Assembly (NCBI RefSeq): GCF_000243695.2
Contig: NZ_AHMN02000002.1
Location: 79,176-143,175, forward strand
From: Leptospira kirschneri serovar Cynopteri str. 3522 CT
GTDB lineage: Bacteria > Spirochaetota > Leptospiria > Leptospirales > Leptospiraceae
Reading direction: 5' to 3'
Length of the DNA stretch: 64,000 bases
In this document: positions 39,038-50,760 of the stretch, one piece after another
Layout of the letters: each line of letters starts with the position of its first letter
Numbering within the stretch: the stretch's first letter is position 1
Notes under the pieces: model-generated
Database searches by the model: none
Told to the model about the DNA's origin: nothing
Seen by the model: the letters and a program-made list of their open reading frames with translations, nothing else
Position numbers and translations under genes: made by a program

Positions 39038-40045
39038 ATGAAAATACTTAAATGGATTTTAGGAATCATCGGAACGTTCGCTCTATTTTTAGTCGTCACC
39101 TTTTATGCTGAAACTCCTAAATATGAATACAAATCCGTTCCCTTACATTCCGACTTCAACAGTTATTATCAAGAAAAACTTCAAATGAGTCGGTCTAAAA
39201 AAGTAAGACCCGGTAACGAAGAAAAATTAGTGAGATATTCTACGGATAAAACCGATTTCTCAATTCTTTACATCCACGGTTTTGGAGCTTCTCGCGCGGA
39301 AGGAGAAGAAGTTACGGATCAACTCGCAAAAGATCTAAAAGCAAATCTTTACTATGTTCGTCTTCCCGGTCATGGAACTAATTTGGAAGATCATAGAGAT
39401 GCAACTTTTGAAGAAATTTTACAAGACTCCGAAACGGCTTTTTTAGAATCCGAAAAATTAGGTAAAAAAATGATTCTAATTGGAACTAGTATGGGGGGGT
39501 TGATTTCTACATACTTAGCAGCCAAATATCCGGAAAAAGTTCACGCTTTAATTCTCGTTTCTCCTTTTTACGATTTTACAAATCCCTTTACTGTCATTTA
39601 TCAATTTTCTTGGGGTAAAGATTTCGCTCACATAGTAATGGGAAAAATTCGTAAATCTACAGAAGAAGAAAAACGAAATCCAGCCAGTGCTTTCTGGTAT
39701 AGAGATCAATATCTCGCGGCGGTTCAAAATTTATCGGATTTAAGAGAATTTGTCTTGGAAACCGACCCATTCTCCAAAATTTCCTCTCCTACTCTATTGT
39801 TTTACTATTATAAAAATGAAAAAGATCAAGATGTGTCCGCTTCCGTCTCATCTATGTTAAAAGCATTCAAAAAAGTAAATGAAAACGGAAAGGCAAACCC
39901 ATTGAACAAAGCAGTAAAGGTAGAATTTGGAAATCACGTATTATTTTCCAAATATATGAAAAGCGACAAGGATTTGATTTTAAAAGAAGCAGAAACTTTC
40001 ATCCAAAATGTTTTTTCTTTAAATAAGAATTTATCCCACAATTGA
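39038..40045 (+). CDS. Alpha/beta hydrolase with N-terminal membrane anchor
   Basis: 335 residues from ATG 39038. [20 protein letters not shown] is a signal anchor, so the enzyme probably faces the periplasm. The fold is visible: [20 protein letters not shown] (oxyanion HG), [11 protein letters not shown], the nucleophile elbow [11 protein letters not shown] (catalytic Ser), a later acid near [14 protein letters not shown], and catalytic His in EFGNHVLFS. It resembles carboxylesterase/monoacylglycerol-lipase types; substrate unknown. An upstream in-frame start at 38954 would add 28 residues before the anchor and is less likely. Confidence 0.88.
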   Translation: MKILKWILGIIGTFALFLVVTFYAETPKYEYKSVPLHSDFNSYYQEKLQMSRSKKVRPGNEEKLVRYSTDKTDFSILYIHGFGASRAEGEEVTDQLAKDLKANLYYVRLPGHGTNLEDHRDATFEEILQDSETAFLESEKLGKKMILIGTSMGGLISTYLAAKYPEKVHALILVSPFYDFTNPFTVIYQFSWGKDFAHIVMGKIRKSTEEEKRNPASAFWYRDQYLAAVQNLSDLREFVLETDPFSKISSPTLLFYYYKNEKDQDVSASVSSMLKAFKKVNENGKANPLNKAVKVEFGNHVLFSKYMKSDKDLILKEAETFIQNVFSLNKNLSHN

Positions 40046-40074
40046 TATCTGTAAATTTTGTGCTAAAACGTCTG

Positions 40075-40604
40075 TTAACGCGAGTTCGATAGAATCCGAT
40101 GCGAAAGCCATTGAAGCGTAAAAACCTTAGCAGAACACTCTCAAACTAAAAACCGTCTCACTCCCTAAATGCCGATCCTTAGAGAGAGGCATTCGCTTTA
40201 GTTTTCTGGGTCGCCTGGAAACTAAAGCAGAACGCTTTCCTGAATTCAGGTGGATCGTTTTCTATAATAAATTGTAACTTAAGAAGAAATATTGTATTAC
40301 GTTTCTTTTATACAATTTATTAACTGGAGGTCGGTGACACGCCAGATTCGCCCTATTTTCTTTCTTTGAATTCATAGGATTAAAGTATAAACTGTTAGAT
40401 TGAATATTTTGCGTTGAAACAGTTTTTTTGCAGTAAAAATTTACGGTACTCAATTCTACTGAACTCAGTAGGATGTAAAAATTACTATAAAATGAATTTT
40501 CAATGAGATAAAAGTTCGCCAAACAGCAATTTCATGCAGAAACTGAAGGACGATTATTTTTTCGGGACTTTATAGATCCATAAGATATTTTGCAAAACAT
40601 CTCT
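40075..40604. repeat. Gap with degenerate repeat copies
   Basis: 40075-40375 holds a rearranged hairpin-family copy (GCGAGTTCGATAG, TATTACGTTTCTTTTATAC, CAGATTCGCCC) interleaved with TGCCGATCCTTAGAG words also seen near 37150. 40400-40480 matches the ACCTAATATTTTGC family loosely. The ORF at 40262-40522 overlaps these and is rejected. Confidence 0.45.
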
Positions 40605-40634
40605 ATCTGCCCTCATTACTCAACAAGGGCAGAT
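40605..40634 (-). terminator. Rho-independent terminator-like hairpin
   Basis: ATCTGCCCT (40605-40613) and AGGGCAGAT (40626-40634) form a perfect 9-bp stem with a 12-base loop, 10 bases beyond the stop of the 174-residue gene. The following minus-strand bases contain TTTTGC, a modest T-tract. Confidence 0.65.
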
Positions 40635-40643
40635 CGGATTGTT

Positions 40644-41190
<547 letters not shown>

Positions 41191-41219
41191 GTCAGTTTTC
41201 AAGAAATAAATCTTTCTTA

Positions 41220-42368
41220 TCAATCTAACCAGAGATTTACGATACTGGCTCCGTAAATTTTAGGAAAGGTCCGAACCATCAACCGGTGAACTAAAATGAT
41301 TTCTCCATCGGATCCTAGATCCCAAAGAGATCCCCGTAAAAAAACATTCATCCCATGAGTGGCCCCGGATTTTAAAATCCTCCCGGCAAGTGCATATTTA
41401 AGCCAGGCCTCTCCTTCCGAAATTCTATGTACATCTTCCGAACGAATATCGGTCGGATTTTTTGAACCGTTATAACCTTTCCAAACCTCGGACATAGCCC
41501 CATCCGGAGCCACATAAGAGGGAACGACTACAAAATTCACATTCTGTTTTTTGAATATTTCGTAGACCTCAGGGTACCAAGAGTCTGCACAAACCAAAAC
41601 CCCTATGTTTCCCGCTGGACTTTGGATAATCTTTAGATTTTTGAGAGTAGAAGCCTCCACAAAGGATTTTTCATCCTCTATAGGATAAATTTTTTCGGGA
41701 GAATTTTCAGCCACTCTACCATCCGGTAAAAAAACATAAGAAGCGTTTTTTAAGGCTCCATTTCTAATTTGGATCTTACCTTCTATAACATAAGGTTCCG
41801 GAAGAAGAATCGATCCCGCTACAATCGTGATCCTCCATTTTTTTGCCATATTCGAGAACGTGTTCGAATATATGGACAACATCTTTTCCGCCTTCATCCT
41901 AAAAAGCGCGTCTCTGATTTTATCCTTTCCTTGTGCTTTGAAAAAATTGAGAATAAAACCTATTGGGTTACTCAAAATAAGAGTTTGCATCGAATCTTCG
42001 AGCTTGTCCGACCTAATCACGGAAGTTTTTTCTCCTGCGATCACAAGCCAAGTTCCTAAATATTCCGGAAATACCACGATCGTTTTCGGATTGATGTATC
42101 CCTTCTTATTTGCTTCTTCAAGATAAGATTGAATCTTTTTCGAAAAATTGATTTCATTCGAATAATCAATAGGATTCATCCAAGGTTGAATTCCGAGAAG
42201 ATTTCCTTTTTTTAGATTCTTTCCAAAACTCTCTATCCTTTTCAATTTAGAATCCGGAGTCTGTTCCCAAGTAGAACGGTCTGTATAGGTCCAAATTCCG
42301 TAAAATACAAGAATCAAAAAAACAAAATAGAATAAATAACTTCTCTTAAAAAACATATGGCTTAACAT
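41220..42368 (-). CDS. Membrane-anchored carbon-nitrogen hydrolase (nitrilase superfamily)
   Basis: 382 residues. A single N-terminal membrane helix, YLFYFVFLILVFYGIWTY, precedes the nitrilase domain. The Glu-Lys-Cys triad can be placed: Glu in TIVVFPEYLGTW, probable Lys in ENSPEKIYPIEDEKSF, and Cys in IGVLVCADSWYPEVYEIF. Members cleave amides or nitriles or transfer acyl groups (the apolipoprotein N-acyltransferase Lnt is a relative, but the eight-helix Lnt N-terminus is absent here). The active site would lie outside the cytoplasmic membrane. The substrate cannot be told. Confidence 0.82.
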   Translation of the reverse strand: MLSHMFFKRSYLFYFVFLILVFYGIWTYTDRSTWEQTPDSKLKRIESFGKNLKKGNLLGIQPWMNPIDYSNEINFSKKIQSYLEEANKKGYINPKTIVVFPEYLGTWLVIAGEKTSVIRSDKLEDSMQTLILSNPIGFILNFFKAQGKDKIRDALFRMKAEKMLSIYSNTFSNMAKKWRITIVAGSILLPEPYVIEGKIQIRNGALKNASYVFLPDGRVAENSPEKIYPIEDEKSFVEASTLKNLKIIQSPAGNIGVLVCADSWYPEVYEIFKKQNVNFVVVPSYVAPDGAMSEVWKGYNGSKNPTDIRSEDVHRISEGEAWLKYALAGRILKSGATHGMNVFLRGSLWDLGSDGEIILVHRLMVRTFPKIYGASIVNLWLD

Positions 42369-42524
42369 TACAAAATCTTAGTTTTATTCCAATAATTTAA
42401 CACGAGTTTGGCGAATAATTCATTTCCATTAGAGGTTATTTCCACTTTTTTAAGTTTTTTTACTGTACAACTAAAACTTGTGAGAGTTCCCACATTCTAA
42501 GTTTTTTAAAACAGATCTTTTATT

Positions 42525-42620
42525 ACTCATAACTATATAATATAATACCTAATATTTTACATAGAATCAACGTTTTGTGATAGAATTAACGGTACTTATT
42601 TTTATAAGGATCAGTAACAA
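42525..42620 (+). repeat. Degenerate ~100-bp intergenic repeat (ACCTAATATTTTGC family)
   Basis: AACTATATAATATAATACC, AATCAACGTTTTGTGAT, ATTAACGGTACTTA. Same order as at 6110-6215. GGGAACTAC-type words flank it at 42482 and 42633. Confidence 0.6.
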
Positions 42621-42849
42621 ACCTTTGGTGGTAGTTCCCACATTTTATCTTTTATAGAAAAATTAGGTTTCACAAGGATAAAAACAAGAATCCGAGCATT
42701 CAGATCTATAAAATAGAATATCTAAAATTCTAAGTTAAACAACCGATTGATTTCAAAACTTATAGTCCTCTTCTATAATGTAAGCATTTTTTGATTTTGG
42801 CAAAAACCAACATTTTGAATCTAAAATAACGTGAGTAAACGCGAAATAG

Positions 42850-42970
<121 letters not shown>

Positions 42971-43083
42971 TCAATACTACTATAAACACGTCGTATTATA
43001 ATTCAAAAGACTTATAGATCAAAATCGTATATCCTTCTCTGGATCCCTTTAGATTGATTGTATCCGGAGAAAATAAGCTAAAA

Positions 43084-43503
43084 ATGAATATTTCAGAAAA
43101 TCAAATTCGAAGTTTGAACGAATCCTTTGATATAGTCAATCTGGATAGAATTAAATTTGCAGAATTATTTTTTATCTATCTCAAAGAGAATCATCCAAAA
43201 TACGAAAACATATTTTCCAGAATTCAACTGGAAGACGTTAAACATTTTATGAATTCCGCTCGAAATATTTCCCTCTCTAGTGTTCAATACTCACAATTAG
43301 AAAAGGCAATCCAAAATTTCGGTGTGGAATGTCTTAAAATCTGTAATCAGGTGGAAGAAATTCCTATTCTTGAAAAAGCCTGGTTATTTGCGTTGGAAGA
43401 ATGGCTCGGTCCTTGGTATTCTCACGAAGTGGAAAAAAGTTGGCAAGAAGTATTCAAAATGATCCATACTTTTTCTGAAAGTACGCTACAAATAAGCTTT
43501 TAG
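43084..43503 (+). CDS. Globin-like protein lacking the proximal histidine
   Basis: 139 residues from ATG 43084, with GGAGAA 13 bases upstream. It follows the bacterial haemoglobin pattern: helix A (QIRSLNESFDIVNLDRIKFA), helix B (ELFFIYLKENHPKYENIF), and the C-terminal helices (IPILEKAWLFALEEWLGPWY then EVEKSWQEVFKMIHTF). In haem-binding relatives the F helix has L-G-x-x-H; the aligned stretch here is NFGVECLKICN, placing Cys83 where the proximal His belongs. So either haem is bound differently or not at all, as in some sensor globins. Stand-alone gene between repeats. An upstream TTG at 43054 would add 10 residues. Confidence 0.65.
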   Translation: MNISENQIRSLNESFDIVNLDRIKFAELFFIYLKENHPKYENIFSRIQLEDVKHFMNSARNISLSSVQYSQLEKAIQNFGVECLKICNQVEEIPILEKAWLFALEEWLGPWYSHEVEKSWQEVFKMIHTFSESTLQISF

Positions 43504-43930
43504 TATATTCAAATATTATAAAGTATCAAATCCAACATCGTATTACCGTATTTCAAAACCGCAGTTTTTTAATCTCTATAAAATCCAAAAAAGACTACGG
43601 TTTTATTGATCTCAATGAAATCGAGTATGGCGAATTTTTATCTCAAAATCCTATCTCAGAATTAAAACATTGGGTATTCTCTTATATAGTTCTGAGTAAT
43701 AGTATATTCTATGAAAATTACTTCATCTGATTAAAATGTAATTTCTATAAAATGATTATAACTGATTTTCTTTTCAGGTTTTGAGACAGGTTCAATTTGC
43801 CGGATGATTTCTGATAAAGGTGTTTCAGTAGTAAGGTAAAAGGAAAACATTAAATTTTAACAATATAAAAATCTTTTTTATGAAAATTGAGATCTATATA
43901 TTTGATCAGATAAAATCGATAATTTTAGAG
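43504..43930. other. Gene-free gap
   Basis: 43590-43690 is a reversed ACCTAATATTTTGC-family copy (CTCAAAATCCTATCTCAG, TATATAGTTCTGAGTA). Nothing else recognised. Confidence 0.4.
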
Positions 43931-43959
43931 AAAACCGCCGGGTAATCTTCACTCGGCGG
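43931..43959 (-). terminator. Rho-independent terminator of the lipoprotein gene
   Basis: CCGCCG (43935-43940) and CGGCGG (43954-43959) pair; on the minus strand TTTTCTC follows. It starts 9 bases beyond the lipoprotein stop codon at 43969. Confidence 0.8.
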
Positions 43960-43968
43960 CATAGAAAC

Positions 43969-44703
43969 TTACTTAAGATTAATTGTATATTTAGTAGTAT
44001 AAGATTCTTTTACTTTTTCTTCTCCAATGGTTCCAGTAACTTCCACTGTTTCTTCAACCGACAAAGTAGCCTTATCAACATCGTTCATGTTTGATGCCGC
44101 ATACTTCCCGTTACTAACTTTAAAAGTAAGATCTACTTTAGGGTAAACAGAACCGTTGACTGAATAAGAATCCGAATACATTTTTTGAGTACTATTCATG
44201 GTATACGCAAATGAACCGGTATTCTGATCGAAATTATTCATGTCCATAATAGCTTCTACTCTACCGTCTCTTGAAATTTCTCCGTTAAATGTAGTAGCCT
44301 CAGAACTTCCTCCCTTTTCCGCCGAAGGAACATTTTCTTTACAATTTTGAAAGGTAAGTTTTGAACCGGTATATTCCAAAATCATTGCTCCATTGACACC
44401 TTGTCCCTGGGTCATATTTCCTAATGACATTTTCATACTTCCACCTAAAGAACAATTCTTGGTCTGATCCGGAACTACTGAAAAAGGAGATGCTTTTCCA
44501 TTGGAATAGGCTCCTTGTTGTCCAGGATTGTTATTTCCATTCAACATACTTAAAGCCGCATATACTCCGGAAGCATTGGGTTTTTGAGACTGAACCGCCG
44601 CTAACAAAAGTAAATTGGTAGTTGAATCATCATCCTTTTTGCTGTCGCAGTTTGCAAAGAACAAAGTTAGAAGCAGTGCAACTGCTATTTTTTTTTGAAA
44701 CAT
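43969..44703 (-). CDS. Hypothetical lipoprotein (244 residues)
   Basis: From ATG 44703, chosen because GGAGG lies 8 bases upstream, the protein starts MFQKKIAVALLLTLFFANCD: a lipoprotein signal with Cys19. A charged and flexible stretch (SKKDDDSTTNLLLLAAVQSQ) leads to a beta-rich domain (GGSMKMSLGNMTQGQGVNGA MILEYTGSKLTFQNC; VYPKVDLTFKVSNGKYA) with an extra Cys pair that could form a disulphide. Likely outer-membrane or periplasmic; no function assigned. The longer frame up to 44955 covers non-coding sequence. It has its own terminator. Confidence 0.85.
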   Translation of the reverse strand: MFQKKIAVALLLTLFFANCDSKKDDDSTTNLLLLAAVQSQKPNASGVYAALSMLNGNNNPGQQGAYSNGKASPFSVVPDQTKNCSLGGSMKMSLGNMTQGQGVNGAMILEYTGSKLTFQNCKENVPSAEKGGSSEATTFNGEISRDGRVEAIMDMNNFDQNTGSFAYTMNSTQKMYSDSYSVNGSVYPKVDLTFKVSNGKYAASNMNDVDKATLSVEETVEVTGTIGEEKVKESYTTKYTINLK

Positions 44704-45296
44704 AATTGAATCCTCCAAAGTTGATTCAATTAAGCCAACGAACCTAGAATTTTTTTGTGCCACGAAAAAATTTAAATAATAGGATTTAAATTCTAAGAAC
44801 CAATGCGTATATTTTGTGGATTCAATCGTCTTTACAATCTGTGATTCCCGGATTCTGTCTCTTTTGCCCGTTTTACGACTTTTAAAACAACTGTTTCTTC
44901 TAAAAATAAATACACTTTCAAAAAGATTCAGTCTGAATTTTGAACTTTCCTTCAAAACTATGAGATTTTCGCAATTTTACTTCATCTTTAAACAAAGTAT
45001 CAAAAATCGATCTTACTTTTTTATACATACAAATTTTAAAGTAAATTCGCCCACTCATTCACAACCCTAAACTTTATTCATAAAACAATTTACTCTTGCG
45101 CTTATAGTTTTATATTTTATAATATTAAAATATTTTTATAAAATTGATTTTAATAGATTCCATAATTCAGCTTGATAGAATTGCTTCAATCAACCGTTTT
45201 TTGAAACAAATGTAGAATTAATTTTTCAAAGTATGTAATAAAGTTTTTTAACATAATATGTTATCTCCTTACGTTCTCATTCCGATTAAAGTTCAT
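44704..45296. other. Gene-free gap with a decayed MITE
   Basis: 45150-45238 resembles a worn MITE (ATTCCATAATTC, GAATTGCTTCAATCAACCG, GAATTAATTTTTCAAA) without intact ends. The ORF at 44816-45070 has no support. Confidence 0.45.
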
Positions 45297-45398
45297 TAGA
45301 GTTGTTGAAAAATTAATTCTTGATCTGTTTGTATTGGATTGAATGGACAATTGAAGCAGTTTTGTTAATCGCCACTATGGAATTTTTCAACAACTCTA
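45297..45398. mobile_element. TA-flanked 98-bp MITE, copy 6
   Basis: GAGTTGTTGAAAAATT from 45299 and AATTTTTCAACAACTC to 45396 with TA on both sides. The interior shares GTATTGGATTGAATGGACAA with copy 1, so these two form a subfamily distinct from copies 2-4 (TATTTCATGGAAACG). Confidence 0.85.
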
Positions 45399-45541
45399 AT
45401 ATGAGTTTGGAATAAGAAATCTTTATGTAAAAAATAAAATGGGAAACTATTACAAATCCGAACTTTGCAAATGAATTCTTAAATGTAGGAACTCATACTT
45501 TTAGAAAATTCTTTCTCATTTTCTCCACGAAATCGCATTCG

Positions 45542-47173
45542 TTAAATAGACCATTCTTTAAAAATCGAATCAATCCTATTCAAAATGAACGATTCCTTTT
45601 CAGAAGAAAAACGAGCTTGTTTCAAATCCAGAACCAGACCCTTTAATTCGTCTTGGATTTGAGGATCTAATTTTCTAAAATCAGGAACCCAAAGAGAATT
45701 TAAATCTCCTGGCTCGGCTTTCCAAAGACCTCTTGCATATTCTCTTCTTCTAGTTTCCAAATCCTTTTTAGAAACCGACGAAATAAGATACGCGTAAAGA
45801 GGATCCACCCATTCTTCCATATTGGCAACTGGGTTAAAACCGTGAAAACAAGTCAGATGAACTACGTTGCTGAAATTTCTGACAATTCTAATTTCAGTTC
45901 TATGAAAACTGGAAGCAAGAATAGGACAAGGGGATTTAGATTCCTGAGTATACCAATTTTTTCTTCTCGAAGGTAAAAATCTCTGATGAACTCCTCTTGT
46001 AATTCCAAATTGTAAGTGATTTCGCAAGGCAAGAGAATCCTTCAGATCGAATTCAAGTTTTACGTCTAACAGCCATACTTTGGCGCCTTTTTGACTCAAT
46101 TCTTCCCAATCAGAGTGTAAGAATATTCTGTTTCTTGCATATTGAGATTTTGGAATACAAGTCTTAAAATGTTTTTCGGGAATTCCTGAAGTTTCTACCA
46201 TTTCTTTTGTAAATAGAAAAAAGTCGTTGTCCCCAGTTGCAATCCCTCGAGTAAATTTTCCGAACTCAGTCAACGGAACAAAATGGCCCAATCTTTCTTT
46301 TTCGAAATCGATCTTTTTATCGCTCTGATACGTTTTCTTTTCAAGTCGATGAAAAATGGGACTCCACTTTGCCTCTGGATCTGGAAAAGAAATCCAGTCC
46401 GTTTGGATAGATTCTACGGAACAAAGAGGAAGTTTAGATTCTTCGGAAAAAAATCCCGGTTTTAGTCTCGTCCAATAAAATCCTGACTTTTTTTCTTTTT
46501 CGGAATTTTCAAATAATAGAATACAAGAACTCGTAATTGCTTCGTCAAAAAGAATGTCTTGAGGAGAAAATAAAAACAAAGAATGTAACAATCCGGATTC
46601 TTGCAAAACGGATTTGATAAAAACTCCATAACCTGAATTGAAAAAATCCTGAGGTACAAGAAAAGCGGCTCGGCCTCCAACATGAATTAGATTCAAACAT
46701 TTTAATAAAAAGAAGACGTAAAGATTTGCGGTTCCAGGAAGTTTTCTATCCGACTTTCCTTCAAATTGTTGAATCAATTCTTTGGAATAATTTTTATCGT
46801 TAATTTTTCTATAGGGAGGATTACATAGAATAACGTCGAATTTTTGATTCTCTTCCTGTAATAAAAAATCTCGATCGTAAAAACTAAGTATACTAGAATC
46901 GGAAATTCTATTTTCCAATACGGCACGACTTGAACTTAAACATTGTATATCTAAATCAAAACCGACCCATTCAGCATTGAGATTTGGAAGTCTATTCAGC
47001 ACACTTTCGAAAAAAACTCCGTTCCCGATCGCCGGGTCCAGGATACGTTTTAAACCTTCTGAAGAAGTAATTCGTTCTGCACCCAAAACCCAATCCACTA
47101 GGAAATGTGCGACTCTTTCAGGTGTAAAAAACTGTCCTAGAAATTTATTTTTTCGATTTACCTCTTGAGACAT
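45542..47173 (-). CDS. Solitary N6-adenine DNA methylase (Eco57I/TaqI-like)
   Basis: 543 residues. N-terminal [20 protein letters not shown] (motif X) and [17 protein letters not shown] (motif I, AdoMet binding), then the catalytic [15 protein letters not shown] (motif IV, NPPY) and [18 protein letters not shown], are in the gamma-class order. The C-terminal 250 residues ([39 protein letters not shown]) look like a target-recognition domain of the TaqI type. No restriction gene lies next to it, and the protein has no visible nuclease motif, so it may be an orphan methylase acting in regulation or as protection against other systems. Confidence 0.88.
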   Translation of the reverse strand: MSQEVNRKNKFLGQFFTPERVAHFLVDWVLGAERITSSEGLKRILDPAIGNGVFFESVLNRLPNLNAEWVGFDLDIQCLSSSRAVLENRISDSSILSFYDRDFLLQEENQKFDVILCNPPYRKINDKNYSKELIQQFEGKSDRKLPGTANLYVFFLLKCLNLIHVGGRAAFLVPQDFFNSGYGVFIKSVLQESGLLHSLFLFSPQDILFDEAITSSCILLFENSEKEKKSGFYWTRLKPGFFSEESKLPLCSVESIQTDWISFPDPEAKWSPIFHRLEKKTYQSDKKIDFEKERLGHFVPLTEFGKFTRGIATGDNDFFLFTKEMVETSGIPEKHFKTCIPKSQYARNRIFLHSDWEELSQKGAKVWLLDVKLEFDLKDSLALRNHLQFGITRGVHQRFLPSRRKNWYTQESKSPCPILASSFHRTEIRIVRNFSNVVHLTCFHGFNPVANMEEWVDPLYAYLISSVSKKDLETRRREYARGLWKAEPGDLNSLWVPDFRKLDPQIQDELKGLVLDLKQARFSSEKESFILNRIDSIFKEWSI

Positions 47174-49797
47174 CTATACCGTGTATTTCCAATCATTCAT
47201 TCGTAACTTCGAACAAAATCATATTTTTATGCTTCTATATCCGAAAGCCTATAACAGTCAAAGACAAAAGTTTCAGAACCTAACAACCAGTAAATTATTT
47301 AACTAAACTTAGCGTTGTTATACGACTTACCAGTATACTACCTATTGAACATTTCTAAATTAGAAATCTTTTTAAACAGACATGAGAATAATGATGTATA
47401 CATCTATCTTATTGAAAAATTTTTATAAACAAACCTAGAATTAAAATCCAATTCAGTTGTGGTTCTTTAGATTTCTAAAAATGTTGATTCGTTAAGATTT
47501 AAAAAGTGAAGTTATTTTTGAAACAAATATCTTTCTTTCATTATTTTAAAATTTACGTTTTATTTTTTTATTCTTAAATATTTATCATCGATAGAATTTT
47601 TATTCATCGTTTTTTGATCACCTTGACTAAATTTTTCCAGTAAGAGAACGAGAATTGAATTTTCTTTTACATTTTACCGATCTCTATAAAATTAAGTACC
47701 ATTCATCCTATCACAAAATCCTATTTGAGTGAGAAATGTTGAATGCCCTATTTATAGTTCTGAGTAGATTTTTTTTATTAACTACTCCAACGTATGAAAA
47801 TAGTACCAAAAGTTAACGATCAATTTTACCAAAGATATGGATTTTTTCAAAAAATTATATTTAATCCTGATTTATTAGCTTTTTGAAGTAGATCTCCACA
47901 TTTTAAGCTTTGAAACAAATTCAGTATAAATACGTTCGAGTGGTAAGAACGTTTAAAATTTTAGATCAAAAAAACATCATACTTTAGGTTTAGTTGAGAA
48001 TAAAAATACAATTTAGACGTTTATCCAAAAACAATGGGATTGTAAATAAAACTCTACAATTCTTAATTAACATGAGTTCGGCGTAGTAAAATCTGGACAA
48101 ATCCGACTTGCCACAGACTGCCGGACTGGGCTCTTTAGCTCTGATCAATAAATTGTATACAGAAAACATTATATAACCTATCGTCTTTAGTTTCAATATA
48201 GAAGCAAGACGCTGCGTTCCTCGCATCGATCCATTTCGCATGATTCAAGTTAATTAAAACATTTCTTAAGTATCAATCAATTGCCTCCTTAAAACGAATT
48301 TTTAGACAAATGCACTGTTTAAATTTCCGGAAACGATTCTATCTTATAACTTTTTGTGAGAGACCCACGTTCTAATTTTTGAAATAAACTCGTAGTATTA
48401 GCTGAGTAGCAAAGGCCCACCTTCAATATATCTTTTTTAGAAAGTATTCGATAATTGAATCAATTTTAATATTCTTATATAATACTATAAACCATCTCAA
48501 TAATATCTTAGATTTCGGCATTTTAAGGAAAGATAAAATATTTTTGAAATAGCTTTACTCATAACTATATAATAAAGTACCTAATATTTTGCATGGAATC
48601 AGTGTTTTGTGATAAGATGCATGGTACTCAATTTTATAGAGATCAGTAATATAATTTTTTAATTTCTATAAAACTTCAGTTCAATCCTTAGAATTGTTGA
48701 AAATTTTATTTTCTTTCGTTTTTTCATGAAAACCAATAGATAACATAAAGTTCGGCGTTAGAAATCCGTTTTATATTAGGTTAATTTTTTCGTAAAAAAA
48801 TAGATGTGGGAACTCTCACAAATCGTGGATTTACAGTTAAACTTTGAAAATTGTGGGAACTACATGTCTATGTTTTACAGTTAGATTTTGAAAATGTAGG
48901 AACTCATACAATTTTCGATCACGAAAAATGGATATTTAAAGGCTCGTAATGTGACTTAATCTGTGGGAACTCTCACAAATCGTGGATTTAGCAGTAGTTC
49001 CTACATCATTTTACAGACAACTTAAGTTTTGTAATAGTTTCATACGACAGATTCAATTGTTATCAGTTTTTATAAATTGTGAGAGTTCCCACATTTAAAG
49101 AATCTACTGTAAAGTTCAGATTTTAACTTTTTTCAGAATTGTGGGTTCCTAATCCTGCTCACGTTAGATAAAAAACTTTTTGTTCCTCAATACTTATATA
49201 ATAGAACACGGCGAATCTTTATCGCAAAATTAGTTCGAGTACAAAATATTAGTATTTTTTTATATAGAGTAGATATGATTTTTTTTAAATTCTAACCCTA
49301 CAAAACGTGCTACTAACTCTATAAAATTGAATACCGTAAATTTTTAATACAAAACACTATTCTAAAACAAAATACTGAGTGTTTATTATATAACTTAGAA
49401 TAGTCCGTATAAAAACCGTTACATTGTATGATTTATAACTCTTTAGCATTCTAATTTTTATAGTAGTTCCCACATTTTTGTGAAACTAAAACGTTTCACT
49501 TCTTGAACTAAAGTAAAACGCTTCCTGAATACCATCCGCATTTGCTGAGTTTCCTAAGGCGCTCGAGTAACGAAAGCGTCTCACTTCTACGGGCGCTCGA
49601 CAGGCTTTGTAATAAGACCTAAGTTATTCAATTTTAAAAGAATCAGTAATATATATAAATCTTTAACTTCCCTATTAAAGATAGGGTTCCTATTCTAGTT
49701 ATCACAAATTTAATTATTTAGTAATTTATAAATTTTTAAATAATGATTCGCGCAAACTCTAAGCCTAAAAAAACATATCCGTTCAAAATAAAAAAAT
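47174..49797. repeat. 2.6-kb gene-free repeat field
   Basis: Reversed ACCTAATATTTTGC-family copies near 47685-47770 and 49305-49410 and a forward copy near 48545-48650. A minus-strand hairpin-family copy lies at about 48060-48240 (GGGCTCTTTAGCTCTGATC), covering the rejected ORF at 47990-48241. A third copy of the long palindromic repeat spans about 48775-49165, with GGGAACTC/GGGAACTAC words at 48804, 48851, 48960 and 49081. 49500-49600 carries GCGCTCGAGTAACGAAAGCG-type words. No gene was found. Confidence 0.5.
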
Positions 49798-50253
49798 TTA
49801 TTGTAGAAGATCCACGGTAACGGATTCCGGATTTTGATTTTGATATAATTTCATCAATAGACGGACTAATTCTTTCTTTTCGCTTTCCGTAAAACCCCTA
49901 TATAAATTTCCCAGAAGAGATCTGGAAATTCCAAGTAAAACGGGACGAACAGAATCCGCTTTAGGAGTAAGTTCCAAATGAATGATCCTTTGGTCTTCCG
50001 AATCTTTTGTTCTAACTACAAGCCCTAATACTTCCAATTTATCTACAAGAGCGGTTAACGTTGATTTGTCCCGATTGATCATCTTTGCAATATCCTGCAT
50101 CTGTGCCTTATTCTTTTTTACGAGCGCAAACAGAATATCCGCGTGAGAAGTCGTTAACGGACTTAAATTTTTTTCCTTTAACTCCTGATTAAGATGTTTG
50201 TGAAATTCGTCTCGGATTCTCGAGATCAAATAAATGACCATTCTAGGACTCAT
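49798..50253 (-). CDS. MarR-family transcriptional regulator
   Basis: 151 residues. The winged helix is clear: [40 protein letters not shown] (recognition helix), [26 protein letters not shown] (wing with the D-x-R motif). It follows the MaoC gene by 30 bases on the same strand and probably regulates this small operon or a related fatty-acid or stress pathway. No ligand is suggested by sequence. Confidence 0.92.
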   Translation of the reverse strand: MSPRMVIYLISRIRDEFHKHLNQELKEKNLSPLTTSHADILFALVKKNKAQMQDIAKMINRDKSTLTALVDKLEVLGLVVRTKDSEDQRIIHLELTPKADSVRPVLLGISRSLLGNLYRGFTESEKKELVRLLMKLYQNQNPESVTVDLLQ

Positions 50254-50283
50254 ATTTTACCTAATTTTAAATTTATTTTTCAA

Positions 50284-50748
50284 TCAGGCAAATTGATACA
50301 GATAGATAACCTCTCCTACCGCAGCCGCTTTTGTGGAACCTTCGGTTTCAAAAGTCATTTTCAGAGTCATTCTAGCCGTACCTCTTAGGTCCTTTAGCTC
50401 GATCAACTCCGCTTTCAGTCTCAATTTGCTTCCTACTTTTACGGGCTCTAAAAACCTAAGCTTTTCCATTCCGTAATTAATCCCCATCTTAATATTCTTT
50501 AATTCTAATATTTGAGATAAGAGATAAGGCGCCATAGATAAGGTAAGATAACCGTGAGCGATCGTTCCTCCAAAAGGAGATTCCTTAGCCGCTCTATCCG
50601 GGTCCGTATGAATCCACTGATGATCCAGGGTCGCGTCCGCAAATTTGTTCACTTGTTCCTGAGTCACAGTGTGATAATCGGAAACTCCGATCTCCTTTCC
50701 GGTATACGCTTCCAATTCTGCAAAACTGGACAATACTACCTTAGCCAT
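50284..50748 (-). CDS. MaoC-like (R)-specific enoyl-CoA hydratase
   Basis: 154 residues, single hot-dog domain. The hydratase-2 motif is present: [20 protein letters not shown] (Asp and His catalytic pair), [15 protein letters not shown]. NodN/MaoC-type enzymes hydrate trans-2-enoyl-CoA to (R)-3-hydroxyacyl-CoA. Shine-Dalgarno GGAGA sits before the ATG, 12 bases beyond the upstream lipoprotein gene's stop, so they are co-transcribed with the marR gene. Confidence 0.9.
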   Translation of the reverse strand: MAKVVLSSFAELEAYTGKEIGVSDYHTVTQEQVNKFADATLDHQWIHTDPDRAAKESPFGGTIAHGYLTLSMAPYLLSQILELKNIKMGINYGMEKLRFLEPVKVGSKLRLKAELIELKDLRGTARMTLKMTFETEGSTKAAAVGEVIYLYQFA

Positions 50749-50760
50749 GTTTTTTCTCCT

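Noticed and set aside
40262..40522. 86-residue minus-strand ORF
   Set aside because: It overlaps two degenerate repeat copies.
44816..45070. 84-residue plus-strand ORF
   Set aside because: It is antisense to the upstream region of the lipoprotein gene and has no domain or signal.
47990..48241. 83-residue minus-strand ORF
   Set aside because: It covers a copy of the hairpin repeat family.
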